64,000 bases of DNA from Pagrus major. Lineage: Eukaryota > Chordata > Actinopteri > Spariformes > Sparidae. The DNA lies in assembly GCF_040436345.1 (NCBI RefSeq), contig NC_133218.1, positions 7,061,539 to 7,125,538 of the forward strand, written 5' to 3'. This document shows positions 14,420 through 24,891 of this stretch, in pieces (position 1 is the stretch's first letter; every line of letters begins with the position of its first letter). Below the pieces are notes generated by a model that saw only the letters and a program-made list of their open reading frames with translations, did not search any database and was not told the DNA's origin. A program made the position numbers and the translations under genes.

Positions 14420-15070
14420 GTCAGCCAAAATGTTGAGAGGAATCTCACAACAGCGAACCCAAATCAGACTCCGTGTTTTGAGATCATTGATGCAGCCAAG
14501 GGGGCAAATTTGGAAAACGAGGTTAACCATTTAGTGTCTGGGCCATTCATCTCAAATGCCATTAGTAATAGAATTTTTTCGTCATGAAGTCAGCCGGATG
14601 GAAAAGAACCATTTAGAAATTAAATAGAAACACATTCACAAGACGAAATGAAAAAGAACATTCGAAAAAGAATATGACTGTGCATCCTGAACACATGTAA
14701 CAACACATTTGTGATGATTTAGAAGTCATTCCCTGTTCTTTGATTATAGAAGATTACTTTGTTAAATCTCACTTTTCCTTGTCGTTCTCAAAAATCCTCT
14801 AATAAAAGAACTGCTGAAGAGAACAGTCAGTGTTGAGGTTTTCAATTCCCTATGAAGCTCAACAGTTTGAGCATGACAGGGACAATACAGGTCTCACACT
14901 TTAAAGTCATGCCTCTTATTCTGAAGCACTCCAACATGATTAACTGGACCTCAGCCTTGCTCATTATTTGTCATCTGAATGACCTCCATTTGCAGGCGGT
15001 TTGTACAAACAGGGGTCAGGCGGTAATTCCATCCTTATTACATCAGGAGGTCCAGCAAACAGAATAAGAC
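14420..15070. promoter_or_regulatory. Candidate conserved non-coding block
   Basis: Two repeat-free stretches (14440-14650 and 14820-15070) with GGCCATTCATCTCAAATG, GCCATTAGTAATAG and GGCGGTAATTCC motifs. Composition suggests constraint, but this is only a visual impression. Confidence 0.2.
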
Positions 15071-16470
15071 TAAGTACACCATTTAAAACCCACTGACAGT
15101 TATGGCATGTGAGACGCCAACATAGGATTGAAAAGGCAGAAACCAGGTCAGGTTGGCTTATTCAGCATACACACAAGGAAATGAAGGCTCCTGGCTCCCA
15201 CCACAACACTACTGACAGACATGGTGTCAGTGTCGCACGTTTCTCACACATCCAGCAGCCTTCCGAACGACACTGTAGCTATAGCCTGATGCACCAGGGT
15301 AGAGCTGTTCCACTGTCAAAATGAAAACTTGAGTCCATTTGCTAAATACAATGTCTACCTCATTTATCATAAATGAACCATAAACAAGGCCAAACATTCC
15401 TGCCTCTAAAAGCTCACACACAATCCTTATTGATCTCTGCACTGCAGCCGTGCAGCTCCCCACTTCCTGGCTGATGTGTTGCTGGGGCGACAGCTAAATT
15501 ATGCAACAGCGCTGGCTCAACAGACAAGCTTCAGTGCTTGAGCAGCAGCAGTATGGCCCGAGGACAGCAAGAGATGGCAGGGCTCAGCAGCAACAGATGC
15601 CCAGTGACTGTGGTCTGGTTGCCCTTGTGGGCCACCACTTTTCTTGGTACCCCTGATTCAAGTTGAAGACTGGTTCTGCCTTCTTCTTTTCTGAGAGGAT
15701 TATCTTGCACTGATTTACTTGCTTTGAAAGGATGGTTTACAACATTCTGAGATTAAAAAGGTCTCTGATCCAACCCAAATTAGAGACTACAAATCTAATC
15801 AGGCAGCAGGGGGTAATTATCCAGCCTCTTATAGTTGAGCCTGCTAAATATAGTACCATGCAAATGTACAACCAGTATTTACAAGGCTAATGTTCTTGGC
15901 TGTGACACAATGACAGAGAACCACATTGTGTAATGTATTCTTAATATGATTTTCTGCATTGAGTCATAGGAAATTATTACTCAAGAGCACCAACACCGCA
16001 ATCAGAAACAATTCAAATGTGGCCAGCAATCTGTCAACTTGATGTCTAGTTTGATGCCTGCTTAAACTTACTATTCAGCCCAGTGATGTGTTAAGAAAAG
16101 TACTAGAGCTGGTTTCTATGTCTTTTGACTTGTCATCCCTCTCCTTCTGTGATTACAGCAATGCAAATGTAGACATACTCTGCTTGCTGCTTCCACTTTG
16201 TCTCACTTGTCAGAAGGCAGGGTTGCACAGGAACAAACAGCATGCTGTATGTAAAACTTGTAAACCTGTGGAACGAAAGCCATGGCACTCACACCACCTG
16301 CAGCATACCACACAACATCTCTGTTACAACATCCAGCCAATCCAACTAAAGCGATTTCACCACACATACACTAGGACACAAGAAAATCAGTGTTCCGCAG
16401 GCGTGATTAAAACTCTATTAATCACACAGGGATTATCGCAAGGAGTGGAGGGGTCTATAGGCATGTCTCT

Positions 16471-16494
16471 GTGCGTGTGTGTGTGTGTGTGTGC
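16471..16494. repeat. (TG)n microsatellite
   Basis: About ten TG units. Confidence 0.9.
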
Positions 16495-16992
16495 ATGTGC
16501 GTGCGCGCATTTGTGTGAGCAGGAGGGGTGGGGAGGTGGATTACAGGGGTCATGCAGCCTCTGTCCCACTGCGGCAGAGGCCAGAGTGCTGAGGCCGTAC
16601 GACTGCCTGCCCTGGCCCTCTCTCCACGCGACACCTTTGTCCAGCCCCTTGTTTGACAATTATTTACTCTGCTATTTAGGACAGGGCTGAGGTCACCACA
16701 CATACATCACTGACACGAAAACACTGGCTACCCGTGTCTGTCCACCCCCATTTGACCTGTATGGGCCCTCACCACTCATATACACTGAAAACACTCCGGA
16801 TTACAGGACAGACTAATCAAATGGTTGTCAGTCAAGTGTTGCTGCTGGGTGAGACATATTACATACAAGTAAACATTACCTTGTTATTACATCGATATGC
16901 ACTGGTTGTTCTTTTCTGCATTACATTAATACTCCAACCATTGTCTTGGAGCTACAGCTAACCGTTGGCAATCATCAATATCAGTTGCATTT

Positions 16993-17297
16993 AGGGTTCC
17001 AGCGATATACCGTTTAACAAACATGGAGGTATGACAATTGATGATCGTCAGGCCGTGTACATTTTTCTTATCTATAGTATTAAAATCTACCGTAGGATAA
17101 TTTAAAAAAACAAATGGTATTTTAAGTTTATATCTAGTTTAATGTCTTTCAGATCATCATTTTTTTTTAAAAATACTGAAAAGGTTTGTTCAATCAAAAA
17201 AACCCATTTGTTTTTATTGCATTAGCGGTCACTGTAACTGATAATAACAGCTGTCTAATATCGTACACACTGTGATATTTTCTGAGATGACTTGTAC
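16993..17297. mobile_element. Degraded relative of the MITE at 7951
   Basis: Shares the same order of words with the 7951 element: AGGGTT start, a CCGTGTACATTT core, a poly-A/T block, and TGTGATATTTTCTG near the end. The right terminal repeat is eroded. Confidence 0.55.
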
Positions 17298-18510
17298 CAT
17301 GAAAATCTCATAACATTGCAACAAAAGTTGAATGAAATGTGAAACTAACAAACTGACATTTTTATCTTGTTGGTCTCTCTGTGAGCTGCTCTGGGCGAAA
17401 TCCGGAGCCTCACTCTTCGAATATGGTCTGCTATGGCTCAAGAGCACAAGAGTAGTCAGATGCACACATGGTGCTTTGCGTAAAAGCCTCCACCCGTTGG
17501 AACTGGCGACATGAAATGTAAATGTTCATGTAAATGGGCTTCTGTACATCTGTCTTTTTAGCTATTCATCCTATCCCCTCCTGTCACTGCTTTTAGAACA
17601 TAATAAATGTGCTCCCTACATTATTACAGGGGTCGGTATTTGTGGCATCTGCCTGGCTTGTCTCTGGCCTCTCGAAGACAATGACATCAAAAAAGGGAAA
17701 AAGAAAAAAAAACAGTTCCCCTGCCTCCACTGTCCCCCTCCCCCCTACAGTGGTGCAACCTGAAACTGCCTGAAGAGATGAGCCGTCATTAAATACTGCA
17801 GAGCTGACATAATGACAGGAAAGATAAAAGAGAGGAAACAAAAAAAGGCCAGACCAATTCTCGTCCTATAATGCCTCCCCCAACCCCCAGGCTCAGCCCA
17901 CCTCTCCTAATAAAAGACACCAGGCCTCAGATAGGGCACTGGTCAACTACAACTCGGCTGCTGTGATCTTCTGTTCTGACAACGTTCACACAAAGCCAGG
18001 CCACCTCGCAGAATAATACTACTCCACTCTCTCTGACACCTCTGGAGACAATAAGCAGCTCAAACAATGCAGGGAAACTCCCATTTCATACAATGTTCAT
18101 ATTAGAGTGATGTTTTAAATCATCTCCTGCAGATCCCAGTGAGGGCTCTAGTGGATATACAACAATTATAAAATGACAACTACCACTGCTGATACTCCTC
18201 CCAACTCTTCACAACTGCCTTCCCTTAATTTGGAAATGTGGTCCAGAGAAGCACCATCCAAAGACATTTGCCTTTAAATAGACAGTAATAAAATCCAGAA
18301 ACATGATAGTTGAGCCCACTGATCAAGTTCAGATATGTCCTCTGACACAGCCCACTCTTGTGCAACCAGTGCTTTTTATATCACCCTTAGGCTTCTGAGC
18401 CCTGTTTAACTTGCTATGTCCCAAGCTATGATGCTAAACCGCATGTAGTTCAGCTTGGCTCCCAGTTGGCATTCCAGCGTTCTGTAATACTGTGCTGAAG
18501 AAATATTTAC

Positions 18511-18800
18511 CTTCAAGGAAAAGTGCACTTGGCACACAGCCGAAACTCTTGGAGGGGGGTGAGACGGGTTGCTACTGTGTACTACATCCAACCTTCCCAC
18601 CCACCCAAAATCCTCGTGCTGACCCGGCCAACCACCCACAGCCTCACAGCAGCAGCCCTGCCTGACTCCGCTACCTGGATCAGAGCCAAACCCGAGGCTG
18701 AGCAAAGCCCCAAGAGGGACAGAAAGCGAGTGGCGCACACACACATACACACACAGAATGTGAGCGCAGAGGGAGAGAACGAGTGAGTGTGAACATGTTG
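18511..18800 (-). promoter_or_regulatory. arid3b: Candidate alternative first exon of arid3b
   Basis: A GC-richer patch in the long intron ends at a good donor, CCTTGAAG|GTAAAT (last exon base 18511). It could be an internal promoter making a form without the acidic N-terminus. No coding frame in it joins convincingly, and it could equally be an enhancer. Confidence 0.2.
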
Positions 18801-19269
18801 CGCCCCAGTCTGGCCCTCTGCCAGGAGTCACTTAGGAGGATTTTTAGCCACAAAAGCCAATCGGCGGTAAACCATCCACAGAGATTTGAAGTTTCTCACA
18901 AAGATACTGCTGAAGAGGTTTGTCCCACAGTCAAGATTAAGCAGTCGCTCACAGCAGGTGGCTGTACTAAGAAATCAAACAAATGCTCAAAGGGAGAGTG
19001 TTGTACTAAGAAAAGCCTTACTCCTTTGGGTCACAATCAACAACAGTGTTTTGATTTAGCAGCTATGTGCTGACTCACTGAATTTAAGTAAAACAGATTT
19101 GAATTAGCAGAGGGAAATCTTCAGCGATAATGTCATTTTACACATTCTGTATACACGATAATACACCAGTTTTAGTTTGAGGGGCAATGTCTGGAAGACT
19201 GGGAAAAGACCAAAACAAGAATTGATGTAATCAAAAAGAAACAGTGTGGCAAGGAGCCAAGGCACTAAC

Positions 19270-19902
19270 CTGTCTGAAGTGATCATCAAAGCCCCAGTCG
19301 GCCTGTCCGTTCGGAGAGGTAGCAGAGTGAGGCCCTGCAGGAGACAGGCCCTCGTCAGGTTCCTGCTTCACTCTGACAGGTGGGGATGCAGCCCTCTGGG
19401 GGGCCGATGCAGAGTAACTGCCAAATGGACGGGCCTGGATGCGGGAGGCGCTCTGCTGCAAAGCGAGGGTCTGCTTGCGAAGGAACTCCAGACCACTGGC
19501 ACTTGCCTCATCGTCATCACTGCCCTCGTCCCCCTCCATCATCTCATTGTCGTCATCCTCATCGCCAGAATCCCGGCCTCTGTCCTCGTCATCCTCTCTT
19601 TCTGAGTCCACACTGCTCTGATTGGACATCCGGGGAGGCAACCCAACACCAGGGACCCCTCCAGCCAGGCTCTTGCCCATGAAGCTGGCCCCAGAAGCCC
19701 GGGCAGCCGCCAGGATGGCCTGCTGGGCAGCGACCTGCTGAGCATACATGATATGGGCCTCTCGCAGCTTCCTCTCCTTGCGCTCCATTTCCAGTCGGGC
19801 CTGCTGCTGGCGCTGGAGCTGCTCCATTACTGCCTCCAGCTTCATCCCCCCTGTAGAGGTGCTCTGAGGAAAGGCTACACCAGGCTCCTGAGACATGCTG
19901 GG
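19270..19902 (-). CDS. arid3b: arid3b exon 2, glutamine-rich and acidic N-terminal region
   Basis: A 633-base exon from TTTCCTCCCACAG|CCCAGC to TCAGACAG|GTTAGTG, phase 0 at both ends in the frame used. It encodes 209 residues from the methionine at 19896. Order: coiled Q-rich segment, alanine-rich helix (AAQQAILAAARASG), serine and acidic tract, LEFLRKQTLALQQ, proline/serine segment with VKQEPDEG, and the pre-ARID motif ADWGFDDHFRQ. It is GC-rich compared with its surroundings, as expected for a coding exon. Confidence 0.92.
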
Positions 19903-21262
19903 CTGTGGGAGGAAAGAGAGGGAGTCATGGATGACCTACCATATACTGAAATCTAATTACCCCTTTATCTCATTATACAGGACAAAATGGGACATGTGTA
20001 GCACACATGCATCCCCCAAAATAATCAATGTTACAATGGAAACAAAGGGGTAATTTAAACAAAGACTTACACACAGAGTACAGATGATTCAACCCCATAA
20101 TTTTCATCAGGATCACGTAGTAGTAAAACCTGTTAACTTGTAACTCCCTGAACCTAGTCACTTTAGTCAATGTTTGAACCAGGGGCCGGAGCTGAGCGCC
20201 ACCGAGTCAAAAGTTGAAAAATCCTCAGCATCACCTTAATAAATCTGAACTGTATTTTCTCATATGAATAAACTGAATATGTGGGGATCCCAACTTTTAC
20301 ACCTAAACTCTACAAATATTCAAATCTGAGCATGTGTAAAAGCACAAACAATGAAGTAGGACAATACACACCAATTCACACTAAAACCACTGTTATGTTA
20401 CCAGGCTCACAACAAAGTAACCTTTTTCTAAAAAAAAAATAGACTAAAGCAACCCTGAAGATCACTTTAAGGTTTCAGGGTCCACACAAATATCACAGCC
20501 GAACGTTAAAACATGAGGCACAACAGCAACCAGCCACGGAAAAAACAAATGAAAATGCTAGCAAATCACTTTTTTTGTAGGATACGTGCGGTGATTTATC
20601 ATTAAGACATCCAATAACACATTTAAACGTCTTTATCAACGCAGAGGTTGCAAAACTGACCCCAGCTAACATCACTGTGTTTAAGTAAGGACAGTAAAAT
20701 GGTCATGAATATAGCAAATGTTAGTCAAAACTGGTTTCCAAACAGCCTCCAGCAAAAACTTCAGTGTTGAAAGAAAAGAAAGGTAAACTGACCTCAAGTC
20801 GTATTAGTAAGAAAGACAGCCACTTCAGTGAAAAGACAAATCTGCTAAGACTGTAAAAAAAAATGACACCTTTTCCGCATTTAGCTAACTTAGCTGCCAC
20901 ATCCTCAAAATACGTGGATAACGTATGCGCTATACGTTTTAGGAAAAGTCACCGTACAAATAAAACATTTGGCCTTATAACGTCTTGACTTCCTCTAAAA
21001 AAAAGTGTGTGAGATTATGAAATAAGTATAAAGTTACCTACCATAAAGGACAAAATTAGTTCTGAAAGTTTTTTTTCTTCTTTTTCTTATGGAAAGTGTA
21101 ACGCCAAGCTAGCTAAACTCTTCTGCGTTAAATAAAAGGCGGTCGAGCTGCGTCTTTTCGGAGGATATTTTAGCTCGTCACAGGTCAGACAGACGAAGAG
21201 GGACGCCAAGCAGGACGACGACTCACCATTTGTGCCTTACTACTGCCTGAATTGTCCACCAT
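19270..21262 (-). CDS. arid3b: ARID3-family transcription factor, N-terminal part (arid3b likely), 3' part outside window
   Basis: ARID3 proteins are nuclear AT-rich DNA-binding factors with an N-terminal acidic region, an ARID domain and a C-terminal REKLES domain. Only the N-terminal 223 residues are present (exons 21262-21227 and 19902-19270). Visible are a glutamine-rich coiled segment (MKLEAVMEQLQRQQQARLEM), the REAHIMYAQQ motif, a long Asp/Glu/Ser block (near DSEREDDEDRGRDSGDEDD), a VKQEPDEG motif that could be sumoylated, and the ADWGFDDHFRQ ending that precedes the ARID domain in ARID3 proteins. MYAQ resembles ARID3B, while MKLxAVMExLQRQQ resembles ARID3A. The neighbours fam219b and cox5a match human ARID3B's region. 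The paralogue name is therefore probable, the family certain. The ARID exons would lie left of position 1. Confidence 0.8.
19903..21226. other. arid3b: arid3b intron 1
   Basis: Non-coding, 1.3 kb, AT-rich; nothing else recognised. Confidence 0.65.
21227..21262 (-). CDS. arid3b: arid3b first coding exon, tentative start
   Basis: The GC-rich first exon ends CAAATG|GTGAGT (last base 21227). Read in frame with exon 2 it gives MVDNSGSSKAQM joined to PSMSQEPG, with no stop. The ATG at 21262 has G at -3 and G at +4. The frame stays open further 5' to an ATG at 21376, but that part is low in complexity and cysteine- and arginine-rich. The alternative is translation from the MSQEPG methionine at 19896, leaving this exon non-coding. 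Confidence 0.5.
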
Positions 21263-21450
21263 CCCTCCTTCCTTGGCTTTATCCTCCTTCTTCTTCCCTC
21301 GTTTGTGGCACTCGTTCAAACACTTGTAAACACACACACGCGCGCGCGCACGGGGGCAGCAGTACTGTGCATGCAAGTGTAGCTCGCGACTGATCCGCCG
21401 GCAGAAAGGCGCTGTGAGTGAGCTCTCTTCAGGGTGAGCTCTCTTCTGGG
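21228..21450 (-). promoter_or_regulatory. arid3b: arid3b promoter and first exon, CpG-rich
   Basis: GC-rich stretch with many CpG dinucleotides, including a CGCGCGCGCACG run at about 21340-21351, sitting over the first exon. Typical CpG-island promoter position; the start site cannot be read directly. Confidence 0.5.
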
Positions 21451-24187
21451 CGACCTCTCCAAATGTGGCCGTGTTTCTCGCTTTCTTCCCCCAATGATTT
21501 TCGTGATTTTTCTTCTTTAATAGAAAAGGGGAACGACTGGAAAATAGCCCGATCTCATATCTCGCAGAGCGCTGAGGTAACTCCCTTCACTCGTTTTTTT
21601 TTTCCTCCCCGTCAGTTGACACCCCCCCACATGGCGTACTACAGCATTAGACCCGCCCAGCGACCGCAACAAGTCCCACTGCCTTTTCAGTTTCATGACA
21701 CTCTTATCTGAGTACGTTTACCTCTAATGTATTCATTACTTCATTCATATACATCCGTTCAACTTAGCACAGAGCAGGCTAAATGAACATAGCACTATGC
21801 TAATAGCTGTGGATAGCCTTCTAAGCCATAAAATCTCCAAAAGTATTTAAAAAACTTTCAAGTTAAATGGTGTCAAACACATTAATTAATACAATGTATT
21901 AATATATAAATATTATTTTCTGAAGGAAGCTGTATTTGAACATATATTTATTTTTTTTAAAGCCAAATTGCATTCTTAAAAATCTATATTTTGCCAATGG
22001 AGACCGGTCTCTTGCTAAATATTGGAAATATTCCAGTTACACATGGCCTGTTTACACCATCACATCTTTCTCTGAACTTGACAATTATTATAATGCAATA
22101 TTTAAATGACATATCACCTCATGGTGACTAATAGTGAAGTGCAATAGGTGTTGTGACACTGCAGCATAGCCCCACACCGCCATCTTGTGGAAACAACAAC
22201 TACAATGTTCATTGTGGTTAGTGTTTTATATCAACCACATACATAAAACTCATTCACATCCCATAATCGATAACCTCCACCGACATACCATCTACTTACT
22301 TAGCACTATCGGAGATGATTCTTAATTATAATCACAGTCATACACATGTAAGTGTAGATAATAGTTTTATTTAATAATGTGAAACAAAAAACAGAACAAT
22401 CAAATAAAAAAAAGACTAGTGTTGACCGTTATAAAATAAGTCAGTTATTGCGTTTAGCACTCAATAACACTATATCGTCACAATGTTGTAAAACAAGCAG
22501 ATTGTCCCAATAGTTGCATAGTACAGGTGAGTCAAGTGTACTTGCTACTGACCACTGGTGTTAAGTGCAATATTAGTCTACATAAAAACATCGTGCAAAG
22601 CCAGGGCCGGGGTCAATACACTTTAAATCCAGTGGTTACATTTAAAGCATTTCACCTCACACTTTTATCACGCGACTCACACCGAGTGTAATTGCAGAAT
22701 CAGCTTTTATTCCTGAATCACTCACATGACAACCACAGAGTGCTGTGAGGAGATCGTGTACATAACTTTTGTTAGTAATGTGGCATTTTCAACAAAATGA
22801 ACTTCCTGAATTCGAATTAGTGAGTTGATCCCAACTGTAAAGTACAAAGTACAAATCAAAGTTCCTAATTTTTCTTGCACTAAATGTCCCTTTCCAGTCT
22901 TTTACTTGTTCATGGTGGTCAAGTGGTCGGCTATGCCATTTATTTACATGAGAGTTACGCCCTCTAAAAACCAACACAGGTAGGTGAAACAGCAGCCATA
23001 CATTTATCCTGACTTTAAACCTCTATGCACTTCAACAGTTGTGCAATTTTATTTTTTAACAAATGTAAAGTAAATATGAGTATGTAAATGTGAAAGGCAA
23101 ATTACTTTCTATTTGCCCACTAGCACACAACATCTCCTGAGAAAGTGATCACTGTCACTCACTCTGATAATTAACATCTTTTGTTAATGCACAGTTTCAA
23201 AACTATCAGCAATAATTAATAGTAAAATATGACCCGGACTGTAGCATGAGTGAACAGATACATTTTTAAACTGGAAAGTAATTATAATTTTCAGAATTAG
23301 ATCAGCAACAGAGGCATCATAACAGAGAATAATCCCAACACAGTTCAAACTGCGTTACAAATGACAAGGGTAGACCTCAAGCCTTATGCAAATCTGGTTT
23401 ACTGTTTTTAACCTGTAACAACCATTTGTAGTGTCCTCCTTACAAATGTACTTATAAATAAATAAATAAAACGATGTAACAAATCTGCCAAATCTAAATA
23501 TGGTAGAGAAGATGATCCTGACTGAAGTTCAAATCCAAAATGCTACATAATCGATACCGAAAAAAAAGTTATCAATGTAAATCATTTTTTTGAATTCCAC
23601 CAATTTAAACCAAAGTCTTTTCTAAAGCATATTCAAAATAAAAAAAGAAACATATACGTCTAACCACATAAACAAATGCCTCTCTAGTTGACAAGATGAC
23701 TTATATAGGAATCTCTAATATATTTTAACCACTCATCTGCCATATTTAATAATGTAACATTTGGTATCACTCTTTCAAACAGTGAACAACCTTTAAAAGG
23801 ACTACCTTTCATTAAGCTTTTCTCTTCTACAGGTAGAGGATGAGCAAGTCCCTCCTGGTATGTATCAGTTTGCTCAGTAACAACATGTAAAATGTAATGA
23901 ACTCTTTGTCTTCTTAGACACATAGCAGAAAAATGTGGAACCAAGAGAATATAAACCTAGGCTGTCGTCTACAGGTCATATCAGGTTTTTGAGATGGAAA
24001 CATTTGCTGAAAAAAAAAAAAAACTATCCATACACATAAAGGAATGAAGTGGTTTCACTCACTTATACTATTTCAATTCAGTGCTCTGCTTTATATTAAA
24101 AGACATCCTATTAGTTATTTTTTGTTGGAATAGTTGTCATATTATACTGAACTGGTGGTCATATCATCTAGGAATAACTCTTAAAAA
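21451..24187. other. Intergenic region between fam219b and arid3b
   Basis: No gene recognised. AT-rich throughout, apart from the first 200 bases next to the arid3b promoter. May hold a longer fam219b 3' UTR. Confidence 0.5.
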
Positions 24188-24741
24188 TTTATTTTAAGGA
24201 CAAAGTAAAAAAAAAACAAAAAAAGTCAGTTAATGCAACCAGAGTGAGGGAATGTCAATGTGTCATGTGATAACGTGAAAATTCGAATTCACCAAAAACA
24301 CAATACACCATTTGTGTATGCATGTCATGCTCAGAGGGCTGCAGACCCGTTCACCAGTGCAGAAAAGACAGTAAGCAGCTCTCCATTGGGTCAACACAGA
24401 CATCTCCCAAATGATGAAACTCTCTGCCACTCTATTTGGAGAAGTATAATAGTTAGCATTTTATGTACTTCTATAAAAAGACGAAAATAAAAAAATACGT
24501 AGAGCTTTGGGGTCACAGTGGATAAGGCTTCTTATGTCCATCCGCATTTTTTTTGTGTGTTGAGTGTTCTCAGCGCACACTGTCCCGCATGAGCAGGAGT
24601 TTGACTTCAGAGCTGGAAGTCCTCAGGCAGCACAGCAGTGGTCCTGGGTTAAAAAGAAAGGCCTCAGGCACCACCAGTGACTAATGTCAGGGACAGGAGC
24701 TGGAGCCGAGCCTTTGTAAGGTTCAAGTCACGGCACCGGCA
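24188..24741 (-). other. fam219b: Probable fam219b 3' UTR with AATAAA at 24193-24188
   Basis: The first canonical signal after the stop lies about 550 bases downstream. Further AATAAA matches at 23053-23048 and near 22366 would give longer forms. No coding sequence is seen here. Confidence 0.35.
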
Positions 24742-24891
24742 TCACTGCATGGAGCAGGACGGGCCCTCGGAGCAGCAGCACACAGAGGAGCCCATGGCTT
24801 TGGGCGGAATCAGGTCCAGGTCCTCGTCATCGGGGATCTCATCCAGACGGTAGCCGTCCTGAAGCAGCTGCCTGCTTAAATCAGGATGGAC
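24742..24891 (-). CDS. fam219b: fam219b exon 6 and stop (residues 136-184)
   Basis: Begins CTCTCCAG|GTCCAT and encodes [34 protein letters not shown] and [15 protein letters not shown], then TGA. Ends exactly at the homologous C-terminus of FAM219A and FAM219B. Confidence 0.95.
   Translation of the reverse strand, partial: VHPDLSRQLLQDGYRLDEIPDDEDLDLIPPKAMGSSVCCCSEGPSCSMQ

Larger units (their letters stand above)
1..19269. other. arid3b: Long arid3b intron, continuing off the left edge
   Basis: No exon encoding ARID or REKLES sequence was found on either strand, so the donor at 19269-19268 opens an intron of more than 19 kb. It contains MITE-like elements near 6774, 7951, 10154, 12431, 13673 and 16993, AAT-type satellites, and several repeat-free stretches rich in homeodomain-like TAATTA and POU-like motifs. 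Large introns of developmental regulators often carry enhancers; conservation cannot be judged from one sequence. Confidence 0.6.

Noticed and set aside
16088..16690. 200-residue open frame on the plus strand
   Set aside because: It runs through a (TG)n satellite giving a valine/cysteine run, has no recognisable domain and no intron-exon structure, and lies in the arid3b intron. Chance frame.
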